From assembly GCA_964547415.1 (NCBI GenBank), contig CAZJNX010000113.1, positions 1 to 15,425 of the forward strand: DNA of 15,425 nt. Reading direction: 5' to 3'. Both the position numbers and the translations under genes were made by a program. Every line of letters begins with the position of its first letter. Positions within the stretch are counted from its first letter, which is position 1. This stretch comes from CAZJNX01 sp964547415. Its GTDB lineage: Bacteria; Pseudomonadota; Alphaproteobacteria; Rhizobiales; Amorphaceae. Under the pieces are notes generated by a model that worked only from the letters and a program-made list of their open reading frames with translations, had not been told where the DNA came from and searched no databases. Below are positions 6,750 to 13,721 of the stretch, piece by piece.

Positions 6750-8051
6750 TCAGCGGGCCTTGAAGAAAGGGTGGTCGGGGAAGCGGGCGGCGCCCTCGCG
6801 GAATGCGGCCCCGGCCTCCTCGCTTCGCCCGAGGGTCTCGAGGGCGCCCACCAGGGCGACGTGGATCCGCGGCGTGTCGGGCCGGGCGGCGAGGGCCTCG
6901 CGCAGGAGCGCGGCCGCCCGCTCGTGGTCGCCGAGCCGCTCGACGAGCCGGGCGAGGTGGTAGAGGAGGACGGCGCCGTCGCCCTCAGCCCCCCTCGCGG
7001 TCGCGGCGAGGCGCTGGCGCGCCTCGGCGAGGGAGCGGGCCGCCCCGTCGCGGGTGGCGATGTCCGCGTAAAGCTCCACCGACGTCCTGAGCCGCTCGAT
7101 CCGCCGCGCGTCGGTCCGCGCCGCCGCCGCCGCGCCGGACAGCGACCGGTGCACCGCCCGGAGAACGGGGCGGACCGTGGCGAAGCCGGAGCCTTCCGCG
7201 AGATCGCGGGCCTCCGCCGGGCAGAGGCGGCGGGGCAGGCCCGGCGCCGCGAGGGCGTCGTGGAGCGCACCCGCGAGGCTGCCGAACGGGCCGTCGTCGC
7301 GGCCGTCCTCCCGGTCGGCGCGGTTGAGGGCAGGGTCCACGAAGTCCCGGGCGAAGGCCTCGACGGCGGCCATGTCCGGGGAGAGGCCGGCGAAGGCGGC
7401 CGCCCGTGCCACCGTCTCGGCCGGGCGGGCGTGCAGGTCGTCGTGGGACAGGATCAGCGCCTCGCCACCGAGGGTGGAAAGGAGGGTGTGCATGGTGACG
7501 AGCCACAGGGCGTGCACGGGCCCGGCCGCGGGGAGGTGCCGGTGGAAGGCCGGGTTGCGGCGGGCGCGGGCCACCTGGCTCGCCGCCACCGCGTCCGGGT
7601 GGCGCAGGAGCACGATCCGGCGCGGGGAAAGGCCCGCCTCCGAGAAGGTCGCCTCCCAGAACGGGTTGAGGAAGGCGACCCGCGGGTCCTTGAGCGCGAA
7701 GGGTGAGCGGCCGGCGAAGGCGCGGGCGAGGAGCGCGGCCGCCTCGGCCCGCTCGCCCGCGTGGGCGGGTCCGTCGAGGCCGCACGCGGTCGCGTCGAAG
7801 CCCCAGTCGTCCCAGGAGGCGCCGAGCCGCTCGAGGAGGGCGTCGTTGAAGCGGCGCACCTCGGCGTGCTCGAAGTAGCCGCGCGGGTTCTCCGGCGTCT
7901 TCCGGTCGGCGAAGGTGCCGAGATCGCAGCCCGCCGCCGCCAGCCCCGCCGTCAGGAGCGATGTGCCCGAGCGATGGACCCCGAGGACGAGGACGGCGAC
8001 GTCGTCGGGTCCGAACGGGCGCGGCGCGGCCCCGTCCGTCGTCTCAGGCAA
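6750..8051 (-). CDS. Sulfotransferase-family protein with C-terminal TPR-like repeats
   Basis: A 433-residue protein with a PAPS-dependent sulfotransferase fold at its N terminus. The 5'-phosphosulfate loop reads GVHRSGTS (24-31) after a beta strand. FALKDPR (118-124) is a conserved core strand, and the 3'-phosphate motif RIVLLRHPDAVAASQVAR spans 145-162. From about 358 to 426 two helix-turn-helix units (YHLARLVERLGDHERAAALL and VALVGALETLGRSEEAGAAF) look like TPR repeats. The sulfate acceptor, for example glycan or lipid, is unknown. No ATG is available near the start. I use TTG 8051, which overlaps the stop of the ATP12 gene by 8 bases (TTGCCTGA), so translation is probably coupled to ATP12. 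No clear ribosome site of its own is visible. The link to ATP12 is unusual and probably not functional. Confidence 0.8.
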   Translation of the reverse strand: MPETTDGAAPRPFGPDDVAVLVLGVHRSGTSLLTAGLAAAGCDLGTFADRKTPENPRGYFEHAEVRRFNDALLERLGASWDDWGFDATACGLDGPAHAGERAEAAALLARAFAGRSPFALKDPRVAFLNPFWEATFSEAGLSPRRIVLLRHPDAVAASQVARARRNPAFHRHLPAAGPVHALWLVTMHTLLSTLGGEALILSHDDLHARPAETVARAAAFAGLSPDMAAVEAFARDFVDPALNRADREDGRDDGPFGSLAGALHDALAAPGLPRRLCPAEARDLAEGSGFATVRPVLRAVHRSLSGAAAAARTDARRIERLRTSVELYADIATRDGAARSLAEARQRLAATARGAEGDGAVLLYHLARLVERLGDHERAAALLREALAARPDTPRIHVALVGALETLGRSEEAGAAFREGAARFPDHPFFKAR

Positions 8052-8781
8052 GGCGCAGCACCGTGTCGGCCGCCTCGGCCTCGGCGCGGCGGCGGTCGCG
8101 GCGGGCCTTCGCCTCCGCGTCCTCGCCCCACAGGAGGATGTTCCAGTCCTCGTCCACGTGGGCGGCCGACCAGGCCTCCTCCAGCGTCCGCTCGCCCCGG
8201 TGGAGGGCGAGGGCGATCACCGCCGAGCCGGTGAGCGAGGTGACGACGTGGAGCGCGCCGAGGCGGAACGGATCGTCCCCGGGCAGCGCCGCGCGGAAGG
8301 CGGCGAGCAGCGCCTCGCCCTGGGTGACGGGCATGACCCCCTCGGCGAGGACGAAGCGGTGACCGAGCGCCTTCTGCGCGAAGGCGATCAACGGGTCCCA
8401 CGCGGCCGCCTGTCGGCGGACCAGCTCCTCCGGCCCGTCGGCGCGGTAGCACACGAGGTCGGTGCCCGCGAAGCGCACGATGTCCTCCGCGACGGCTGCG
8501 GCGTTGGGCGCCACCCCGTCGATGCAGGAGTTGGCGAGGCGGGTGAGGGGCATCGTCTCCGGGCGGATCACCTCGGCCTGGGCGTCCCACTCGGCGGCGA
8601 CCCGCTCGGCGAGCGCTTGCGAGGGGAGGGCGAGGGCGGCGCGGGCGGGCGTCTTCACCGGCCGCCCGTCGAGGAGGACGGCGACGCCCTCCGCCCGCCG
8701 CGCCGTGTCGACCGACTTGAAGAAGCGCGGCGTCGGGGCGGGCGCCTCGCCCGCCGCTCCGCCGCCATTGGACTGGCTCAT
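8044..8781 (-). CDS. ATP12-family F1-ATP synthase assembly chaperone
   Basis: A 245-residue member of the ATP12 family. The mitochondrial protein binds free F1 alpha subunit and keeps it from aggregating before alpha3beta3 assembly; the bacterial role is inferred from that. Family blocks are all present: LLDGRPVKTPAR (36-47), ETMPLTRLANSCIDGV (75-90), DLVCYRA (108-114), RQAAAWDPL (123-131), SLTGSAVIALAL (182-193), HVDEDW (208-213) and LLWGEDAEA (216-224). ATG 8781 is preceded by CGGAG at suitable distance. The HAD phosphatase gene lies 69 bases upstream, an arrangement that I recall as common in Alphaproteobacteria together with an rluC-type pseudouridine synthase, which is absent here. The downstream sulfotransferase start overlaps the stop codon. 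Confidence 0.92.
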   Translation of the reverse strand: MSQSNGGGAAGEAPAPTPRFFKSVDTARRAEGVAVLLDGRPVKTPARAALALPSQALAERVAAEWDAQAEVIRPETMPLTRLANSCIDGVAPNAAAVAEDIVRFAGTDLVCYRADGPEELVRRQAAAWDPLIAFAQKALGHRFVLAEGVMPVTQGEALLAAFRAALPGDDPFRLGALHVVTSLTGSAVIALALHRGERTLEEAWSAAHVDEDWNILLWGEDAEAKARRDRRRAEAEAADTVLRLA

Positions 8782-8850
8782 GGCTGCTCCGGATCCTTCC
8801 GGCCGCGCGTGCGGCCCCGTTGCCGGATGTCGCGGGGGAGGCCTCGCCTG

Positions 8851-9537
8851 TCAACGCGCCGGTCGAGCCCCCTCGCGCGGGAGGGCGGCCGAGACGAGGG
8901 CGGGCACGTCCTCGAAGGTCTGGGCGACGGCGTCCGCGCCCGCCGCGCCGAGGGCGCTCGCCGGGTGGTAGCCCCACGCGACGCCGACCGCCCGGGCGCC
9001 GGCCGACAGCGCCATCTCCACGTCGAAGATGGTGTCGCCGACGACGACGCAGCGGGCCGGGTCGGCCCCCGTCTCCGACAGGGCGTTGAGGACGAGGCCG
9101 GGGGCGGGCTTGGACGGGCCGTCGTCGGCGGTCTGGAGCGTCACGAAGTGGCGGGCGAGGTCGTGGTGGGCGAGGATCCGCGCGAGCCCCCGGCGGGACT
9201 TGCCGGTCGCGACCCCGAGGACGGTGTCCGGCTCGGCCGCGAGCGCTTCCACGCACGCCCGCGCGCCGGGAAACAGCGGCTCGCGTGCCGCCTCGTCCAC
9301 CGCAAGGTCGCGGTAGGCGGTGCGGTAGGCCTCGGCGACGTCCGCCACCGGTGCGTCCGGCTCGCTCACGAGGAGCGCGGCCACCGCCTCGCGCAGGGAC
9401 AGCCCGACGATGGACAGGATCTCCTCCCGCGGCGGGGCGGTGAGGCCGTGGCGCGCGAAGGCGGCCGACATCGCCGAGACGATGACCTGCTGGCTGTCCA
9501 CCAGCGTTCCGTCGCAATCGAACAGGATGAGCCGCAT
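8851..9537 (-). CDS. HAD-superfamily phosphatase (subfamily IA, phosphoglycolate phosphatase-like)
   Basis: A 228-residue haloacid dehalogenase-type phosphohydrolase. All four motifs are visible: motif I FDCDGTLVDS with nucleophile D7 and acid/base D9, motif II GVATGKS with T111, motif III lysine K143 in PSKPAPG, and motif IV GDTIFDVEMA with D168 and D172 for magnesium. A helical cap of C1 type lies between motifs I and II (about residues 15-85). The substrate is not identifiable from sequence; phosphoglycolate and other small phosphomonoesters are family possibilities. ATG 9537 has GGAGG seven bases upstream. It is 21 bases downstream of the TetR gene and 69 bases upstream of ATP12, so it probably joins the paa transcript to the housekeeping ATP12 gene unless an internal promoter exists. 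Confidence 0.9.
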   Translation of the reverse strand: MRLILFDCDGTLVDSQQVIVSAMSAAFARHGLTAPPREEILSIVGLSLREAVAALLVSEPDAPVADVAEAYRTAYRDLAVDEAAREPLFPGARACVEALAAEPDTVLGVATGKSRRGLARILAHHDLARHFVTLQTADDGPSKPAPGLVLNALSETGADPARCVVVGDTIFDVEMALSAGARAVGVAWGYHPASALGAAGADAVAQTFEDVPALVSAALPREGARPAR

Positions 9538-9558
9538 TCCCGCCCTCCGCCCTGCCCG

Positions 9559-10254
9559 TCAGCCGAGGCCGGCCCCGAGCTTGCCCGTCGTGTCGCCCTT
9601 CGCCCGCCGCGCGCCCTGTTCGCCCCGGCCGTGGCGGTCGGCCGGGGGCGCGGCCACCTCGTCGGCCGCCGGCGCCCCCCTGAGGACGAGGCGCGTGGCG
9701 AGCCGGGCATAGCCCGCCCGGTCCATCGGCCCATCCTCCCGGAACCACAGATACTGCCAGTTGAGCATCCCGAACAGGGACATGGTGAGCGGCTTCAGAA
9801 GGTCGCGCCGCCCGGCGAGGTGGGGGTGGGCCGCGGCGATCGCCTCGGCGAAGACGGCGACGAGGCGGCGTTCGAGGCCCCTCAGCGCCTCCTGGCGCTC
9901 GGGCGGCAGGTGCTGCAGGTCGCCGAGCTGGATGCGGTGCTCGGCGTCGGCGTGGCGGTAGGCCTCGAGGAGGGCGACGGACAGGGCCTCCAGCCGCGCC
10001 GCCGGCCCCGCGTCCCGCCCGTCCACCGCCTCCGTCACCTCCACGAGGCGCTCGAGGTGGGTCGTCAGGATGTCGTCGAGGATCCGCTCCTTCGAGGGAT
10101 AGTAGTGGTAGAGGAGCGCCTTCGACACCCCGCAGGCCCGGGCGATCGTCGCCATCGAGGTCGCCGCGAAGCCCGCGTCCGCGAACGCCCGCGCCGCCTC
10201 CTTCAGGATCGCCTCGCGCCTCAGGTGGTGGTCCTTCGCCTCCGAGCGGCCCAT
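9559..10254 (-). CDS. paaR: TetR-family transcriptional regulator, probable PaaR repressor of the paa genes
   Basis: A 231-residue regulator. The N-terminal TetR DNA-binding domain covers about residues 11-60, with the helix-turn-helix in TSMATIARACGVSKALLYHY (32-51) followed by the usual YPSKERIL. The C-terminal helical ligand-binding part contains LFGMLNWQYLWF, a motif style seen in regulators of CoA-ester pathways. A charged, probably disordered tail follows from about residue 198. TetR-type PaaR proteins in several bacteria repress phenylacetate genes and release DNA on binding phenylacetyl-CoA. The assignment here rests on position, third gene after paaK and in the same direction, and on the palindrome in the paaG-paaN spacer. 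The start at 10254 has GGAG five bases upstream. Being downstream in its own target operon would give autoregulation. Confidence 0.8.
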   Translation of the reverse strand: MGRSEAKDHHLRREAILKEAARAFADAGFAATSMATIARACGVSKALLYHYYPSKERILDDILTTHLERLVEVTEAVDGRDAGPAARLEALSVALLEAYRHADAEHRIQLGDLQHLPPERQEALRGLERRLVAVFAEAIAAAHPHLAGRRDLLKPLTMSLFGMLNWQYLWFREDGPMDRAGYARLATRLVLRGAPAADEVAAPPADRHGRGEQGARRAKGDTTGKLGAGLG

Positions 10255-10272
10255 CCCGTCTCCATTCCTCCG

Positions 10273-10296
10273 GCCGGCCGCGCCGCCGCGGCCGGC
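10273..10296. repeat. Perfect 10-bp GC inverted repeat between the SRPBCC and TetR genes
   Basis: GCCGGCCGCG (10273-10282) and CGCGGCCGGC (10287-10296) are exact reverse complements around a 4-base loop, inside the 62-bp gap upstream of the TetR gene. As RNA it would form a very stable hairpin just upstream of the TetR ribosome site. There is no U-run after it in the minus direction, so it is not a classical intrinsic terminator. It might dampen transcription or stabilise the upstream message, or be a by-product of GC content. Confidence 0.35.
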
Positions 10297-10316
10297 GTTC
10301 CTCCTCGCGCCGCGGC

Positions 10317-10808
10317 CTACTCGACCCGCGGGAAGGTCTCGCCGATGCGCCCGGCGATGGATTCGTAGAAGCCGCCCAGGATCCCGTCGGCCTTTTCCGC
10401 CGGGACGGCCGCGGGATCGTAGGTCCCCCGCCAGGTGAGGCGGGCGCGGCCGTCGCCGAGGTCCTCCACGCGCACCTCGCCCACGTAGTTCTCCACCGGC
10501 AGCGGCCCGGAGGTGATGGTGTAGTTGAAGGCCCGCTCCCCGGGTGCGTCGTCGGCGAGGAGGAGGTGGATTTCGCCCCCGTCGCCCGCGAGGACGTTCA
10601 CCTTGGTGGCGCCGAGCCCCTCGCCGGCGCGGGTGGAGGCGGCGATCGGCGGCATGATCCGCTCGGACGGCCCGTGGAAGTCCCCGCGCGCCCGGATGGC
10701 GTCCGGGGCGGCCTCGTAGACCGCCGACACGCCCGCATCGGCAAGGGCGGCCGGTGCCGCGAGAAGCGTCGCGGCGACGCCGAGGGCGCCGATGGCCTGC
10801 CCGTTCAT
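10317..10808 (-). CDS. Exported SRPBCC (polyketide cyclase-like) protein in the paa operon
   Basis: A 163-residue protein with a predicted signal peptide: a hydrophobic stretch in residues 5-21 followed by the cleavage-type motif ALADAG, with cleavage likely after residue 23. The n-region (MNGQ) lacks the usual positive charge. The mature part resembles the SRPBCC/START-like helix-grip fold: VYEAAPDAIRARGDFHGPS, a strand-rich middle (GLGATKVNVLAGDGGEIHL, FNYTITSGPLPVENY, ARLTWRGTYDP), and a long C-terminal helix (ADGILGGFYESIAGRIGETF). Such folds bind hydrophobic ligands. The ligand is unknown, and a periplasmic role with phenylacetate or a related aromatic is speculation. The start at 10808 has GGAGAG five bases upstream and lies 29 bases after the paaK stop. 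It ends in TAG. It is not a standard paa gene. Confidence 0.82.
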   Translation of the reverse strand: MNGQAIGALGVAATLLAAPAALADAGVSAVYEAAPDAIRARGDFHGPSERIMPPIAASTRAGEGLGATKVNVLAGDGGEIHLLLADDAPGERAFNYTITSGPLPVENYVGEVRVEDLGDGRARLTWRGTYDPAAVPAEKADGILGGFYESIAGRIGETFPRVE

Positions 10809-10837
10809 CCGTCTCTCCTTGTCGCCGGCCGCGCCGG

Positions 10838-12148
10838 TCAGTCCTTCGGGCGGCGGTCGATCACCCGCTTCGCCTTGCCCATGGAGCGTTCGACGCCCCC
10901 GGGCTCGGTCACCGCGACCGTCACCGACACGCCCACCACGTCCTTCACGTGACGTGCCAGGGCACGCCCCTCGGCCTCGCGCGCCTCGGGGGCGGCGTGG
11001 TCCGGGCGACATTCCACGTGGACCGTCACCTCGTCCATGCGGCCCGATCGCGTCACCTCAATGACGTAGTGGGGAGAAAGGCCGCGGCAGCGCAGGATCT
11101 GCTCCTCCACCTGGGTGGGGAACATGTTGACGCCGCGGATGATGAGCATGTCGTCGCTGCGGCCGGTGATCTTCTGCATGCGCCGCATGGTGCGGGCCGT
11201 CCCCGGCATCAGCCGCGTGAGGTCCCGCGTGCGGTAGCGCACCACCGGCAGCGCCTCCTTGGTGAGGGAGGTGAAGACGAGCTCGCCGAGCGCGCCGTCG
11301 GGCAGGGGCTCGCCCGTCTGCGGGTCGATCACCTCCGGGTAGAAGTGGTCCTCCCAGACGTGGAGGCCGTCCTTCGTCTCCACGCACTCGTTGGCGACGC
11401 CCGGGCCCATCACCTCCGACAGGCCGTAGATGTCGACCGCCTGCATGTCGAAGGCGGCCTCGATCTCCGCCCGCATGGCGTCGGTCCACGGCTCGGCGCC
11501 GAAGATGCCGACCCGGAGCGAGGACAGGCGCGGGTCGAGGCCCTGGCGGTGGAACTCGTCGAGGATCGCCAGCATGTAGGACGGCGTCACCATGATGATG
11601 TCGGGCCGGAAATCCTCGATGAGGGCGACCTGCCGCTCCGTCATGCCGCCCGACATCGGAACGACGGTGCAGCCCAGTGCCTCCGCCCCGTAGTGGGCGC
11701 CGAGCCCGCCGGTGAACAGGCCGTAGCCGTAGGCGACGTGGCAGATGTCCCCCGGCCGCCCGCCCGCGGCGCGGATCGAGCGGGCCATCACCTGCGACCA
11801 GATGTCGATGTCGCGCCGCGTGTAGCCGACCACGGTGGGCTTGCCGGTGGTGCCGGAGGAGGCGTGGATGCGGACCACCTTCTCCCGCGGCACGGCGAAC
11901 ATGCCGAAGGGGTAGTGGTCGCGCAGGGTCTGCTTGCTGGTGAAGGGAAATCTCTTCAGGTCCGACAGGTCCTTCAGGTCGTCGGGCGTGACGCCGGCCG
12001 CCTCGAACGCCTGGCGATAGTAGGGGACGTTCTCCCAGGCGTGGGCGAGGGACCATTTCAGCCGCTCGAGCTGGAGGCTCGCGATCTCGTCGCGCGAGGC
12101 GGTCTCGATGGGCTCGAGCTCGCCCATGTCGTCGGTGCGGTCGAGCAT
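10838..12148 (-). CDS. paaK: Phenylacetate-CoA ligase
   Basis: A 436-residue adenylate-forming ligase (E. coli PaaK is 437) that makes phenylacetyl-CoA from phenylacetate, ATP and CoA, the first committed step of aerobic phenylacetate breakdown. The ATP loop is SSGTTGKPT (97-105). YGLSEVMGPG (241-250) is the A5-type motif, ALPVVRYRTRDLT (299-311) contains the ribose-binding Asp, GRSDDMLIIRGVN (329-341) is the hinge, and GKAKR (424-428) holds the C-terminal catalytic lysine. ATG 12148 has GGGAGGA five bases upstream. The gap to paaI is 26 bases and to the SRPBCC gene 29 bases, so these are surely cotranscribed. Long antisense frames across this gene are shadows. Confidence 0.97.
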   Translation of the reverse strand: MLDRTDDMGELEPIETASRDEIASLQLERLKWSLAHAWENVPYYRQAFEAAGVTPDDLKDLSDLKRFPFTSKQTLRDHYPFGMFAVPREKVVRIHASSGTTGKPTVVGYTRRDIDIWSQVMARSIRAAGGRPGDICHVAYGYGLFTGGLGAHYGAEALGCTVVPMSGGMTERQVALIEDFRPDIIMVTPSYMLAILDEFHRQGLDPRLSSLRVGIFGAEPWTDAMRAEIEAAFDMQAVDIYGLSEVMGPGVANECVETKDGLHVWEDHFYPEVIDPQTGEPLPDGALGELVFTSLTKEALPVVRYRTRDLTRLMPGTARTMRRMQKITGRSDDMLIIRGVNMFPTQVEEQILRCRGLSPHYVIEVTRSGRMDEVTVHVECRPDHAAPEAREAEGRALARHVKDVVGVSVTVAVTEPGGVERSMGKAKRVIDRRPKD

Positions 12149-12174
12149 GGGGTTCCTCCCGTTCGTTCTCGTTG

Positions 12175-12648
12175 TCAGCCGCTGGCCCTGGCCGCGGGCG
12201 GCGGCGGGGCGTCCTCGCCGAGGAGCGTCCCCGGGATCGTGCGCGCATGGCCGCGGAACTCGGCGACGACAGCGCCGTCCCCACCCGTGACGGTGATGTC
12301 GTAGATCCCCGAGCGGCCCTCGCGCCAGCGCTCGGCGGCGCGGGCGGTCAGGCGGTCGCCGAGCTTCGCGGGGCGCACGAAGGTGATCTGGCACTGCTGG
12401 GCCACCGTGCGCTGGTCGTAGGCGTTGCAGGCGAAGGCGAAGGCCGAATCGGCGAGCAGGAACACGAAACCGCCGTGGGCGATGCCGTGGCCGTTCACCA
12501 TGTCCTCGCGGACCGTCATCGTGAGCGTCGCCGTCCCCGCGCCGACCGCCTCGATCGCCATGCCGAGGGACCGGCTCGCCCGGTCCTCGGCCCACATGAC
12601 GTCGGCGCAGGCGCGGGCGATCCGCGCCGCCTCGTCCGTCTCCGCCAT
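12175..12648 (-). CDS. paaI: Hotdog-fold acyl-CoA thioesterase PaaI
   Basis: A 157-residue hotdog thioesterase. The diagnostic block NGHGIAHGGFVFLLADSAFA (52-71) contains HGG and the catalytic aspartate D67, equivalent to D61 of E. coli PaaI. The CNAYDQRTVAQQCQITFVRP segment that follows is also typical. PaaI hydrolyses ring-hydroxylated phenylacetyl-CoA and is thought to rescue CoA when the pathway stalls. The ATG overlaps the paaG stop by one base (TGATG), implying translational coupling. About 15 Pro/Ala-rich residues at the C terminus extend beyond the usual end. The enzyme is cytoplasmic and the family is tetrameric. Confidence 0.95.
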   Translation of the reverse strand: MAETDEAARIARACADVMWAEDRASRSLGMAIEAVGAGTATLTMTVREDMVNGHGIAHGGFVFLLADSAFAFACNAYDQRTVAQQCQITFVRPAKLGDRLTARAAERWREGRSGIYDITVTGGDGAVVAEFRGHARTIPGTLLGEDAPPPPAARASG

Positions 12649-13451
12649 CACCCGCCCCCCATCCGGCCGCGGAAGTTCGGCTTGCGCTTTTCCATGAAGG
12701 CGGCGACGCCCTCCGCGTAGTCCGGGTGGCGGCCGGCCTCGCGCTGCAGGTCCCGCTCGAGGTCGAGCTGGGCGTCGGGGGAGTTGGTCGCCGAGGCCTC
12801 GAATGCCCGCTTGATGAGGGCGAGGCCGTCGGTCGGCGCGGCGGCGAGCTTCCTTCCGATGGCGTCGATCTCGGCGGCGAACGCCTCGTCCTCCACCACC
12901 TTCCAGACGAGGCCCCAGGCCTCGGCCTGCTCGGCGGGTACGGGTTCGGCGAGCATCGCCATCGCCCGGGCGCGGGCGTTGCCGACGAGGCGGGGGAGGG
13001 ACCAGGTGCCGCCCGCGTCCGGCACGAGGCCGAGGCGGGCGAAGGGCTCGAGGAACGAGGCGGAGCGGGCACAGAAGACGATGTCGCACGCGAAGGCGAC
13101 GTTGGCCGCCGCCCCCGCCGCGATGCCGTTGACGGCCGCCACCACCGGGACGGGCAGGAGGCGGATCTTGCGCACCAGCGGGTTGTAGAGGGTGTCCAGC
13201 GTCTCGCCGAGGTCGGGCGGGCCCTCTCCGCCGCCCATCACCCGGTCCGACAGGTCCTGCCCGGCGGAGAACGCCCGGCCCGCCCCCGTCAGCACCACGG
13301 CGCGGCAGCCCGGGTCCGCCTTCGCCTCGTCGAGGGCGGCGGCGAGCGCCCGGTGCATGTCGACGGTGAAGGCGTTGAGCCTGTCCGGCCGGTTGAGCGT
13401 CAGGACGCGGTAGCCGCCGCGATCCTCCACGAGGACGGTCTCCTCCGCCAT
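12648..13451 (-). CDS. paaG: Enoyl-CoA hydratase/isomerase PaaG (1,2-epoxyphenylacetyl-CoA isomerase)
   Basis: A 267-residue crotonase-fold protein, against 262 for E. coli PaaG, which turns ring-1,2-epoxyphenylacetyl-CoA into oxepin-CoA. Seen: LNRPDRLNAF (19-28), the oxyanion motif GRAFSAGQDLSDR (58-70), the second oxyanion region AAVNGIAAGAAANVAFACD (105-123), and GLVPDAGGTW (141-150) with the catalytic aspartate D145. The C-terminal FMEKRKPNFRGR is the usual crotonase ending. ATG 13451 has GGGAGGA eight bases upstream. It is the first gene of the minus-strand paa operon, directly behind the putative PaaR-controlled promoter. A plain enoyl-CoA hydratase is the alternative call, but the FSAGQDL motif and the paaI/paaK context favour PaaG. 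Confidence 0.93.
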   Translation of the reverse strand: MAEETVLVEDRGGYRVLTLNRPDRLNAFTVDMHRALAAALDEAKADPGCRAVVLTGAGRAFSAGQDLSDRVMGGGEGPPDLGETLDTLYNPLVRKIRLLPVPVVAAVNGIAAGAAANVAFACDIVFCARSASFLEPFARLGLVPDAGGTWSLPRLVGNARARAMAMLAEPVPAEQAEAWGLVWKVVEDEAFAAEIDAIGRKLAAAPTDGLALIKRAFEASATNSPDAQLDLERDLQREAGRHPDYAEGVAAFMEKRKPNFRGRMGGG

Positions 13452-13511
13452 CGCCAGGTCCTCCCGTTGGTCGTTTCCCGTCCGCCGGCGGCGCCCCCTC
13501 GTTCGAGGGGC

Positions 13512-13540
13512 TTGACTGACCGGTCGGTCAGGGAAAATAT
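13512..13540 (+). promoter_or_regulatory. Candidate sigma-70-type promoter of paaN
   Basis: TTGACT (13512-13517) is a good -35, followed after 17 bases by AAATAT (13535-13540), which matches three of six -10 positions and sits in the only A/T-rich patch of the spacer. The palindrome at 13516-13531 occupies the spacer. The predicted leader to the paaN ATG is about 175 bases. Confidence 0.5.
13516..13531. promoter_or_regulatory. Probable PaaR operator: perfect 7-2-7 palindrome between paaG and paaN
   Basis: CTGACCG-GT-CGGTCAG is a perfect inverted repeat in the divergent spacer. TetR-family regulators, including PaaR proteins of other bacteria, bind palindromes built on ACCG/CGGT half-sites, so the match is to the expected type. 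It fills the spacer of the candidate paaN promoter and lies at the predicted transcription start of the candidate paaG promoter. Binding could therefore repress both. Confidence 0.7.
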
Positions 13541-13565
13541 GCGCGTCAATCACAACCCGTGTCAA
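13536..13565 (-). promoter_or_regulatory. Candidate sigma-70-type promoter of the paaG operon
   Basis: On the minus strand TTGACA (13565 to 13560) is a consensus -35, followed after 18 bases by CATATT (13541 to 13536), a 4-of-6 match to the -10. Transcription would begin near 13529, inside the palindrome at 13516-13531, leaving a leader of about 75 bases before the paaG ATG. Confidence 0.5.
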
Positions 13566-13721
13566 CGCGGGGTGCGCCGGCGGCGCCGGGGATGCAAGGG
13601 CCTGCGGAGCGCGTCGGCAGAGCGAGGGACGGAACCGCCCGGGAGCGCGTCGGCATCGGCCGACGGCCGGCCGCCCCCGCTCGCCCGCACCCCGGGATGC
13701 CAGCGAGGGAGGCAAGGTGCC

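Noticed and set aside
5132..6763. A 543-codon plus-strand open frame opposite pccB
   Set aside because: Same GC effect. The opposite strand is an intact, full-length carboxylase beta subunit, and the antisense product has biased composition.
6647..7270. About 200-residue N-terminal extension of the carboxylase beta subunit
   Set aside because: From GTG 6646 the protein is 510 residues, the normal family length, and has a GGAGGGA site. The extension lies inside the sulfotransferase gene and is low complexity.
8801..8816. GGCCGC-GCGT-GCGGCC hairpin between the HAD and ATP12 genes as a terminator
   Set aside because: Only 6-bp arms, no U-run, and such palindromes are common at this base composition. 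It would also split two genes usually kept together.
10754..12304. A 516-codon plus-strand open frame opposite paaK
   Set aside because: High GC makes stop codons rare. The product is His/Arg/Val-rich without recognisable domains, while the minus strand encodes a full-length PaaK with all motifs.
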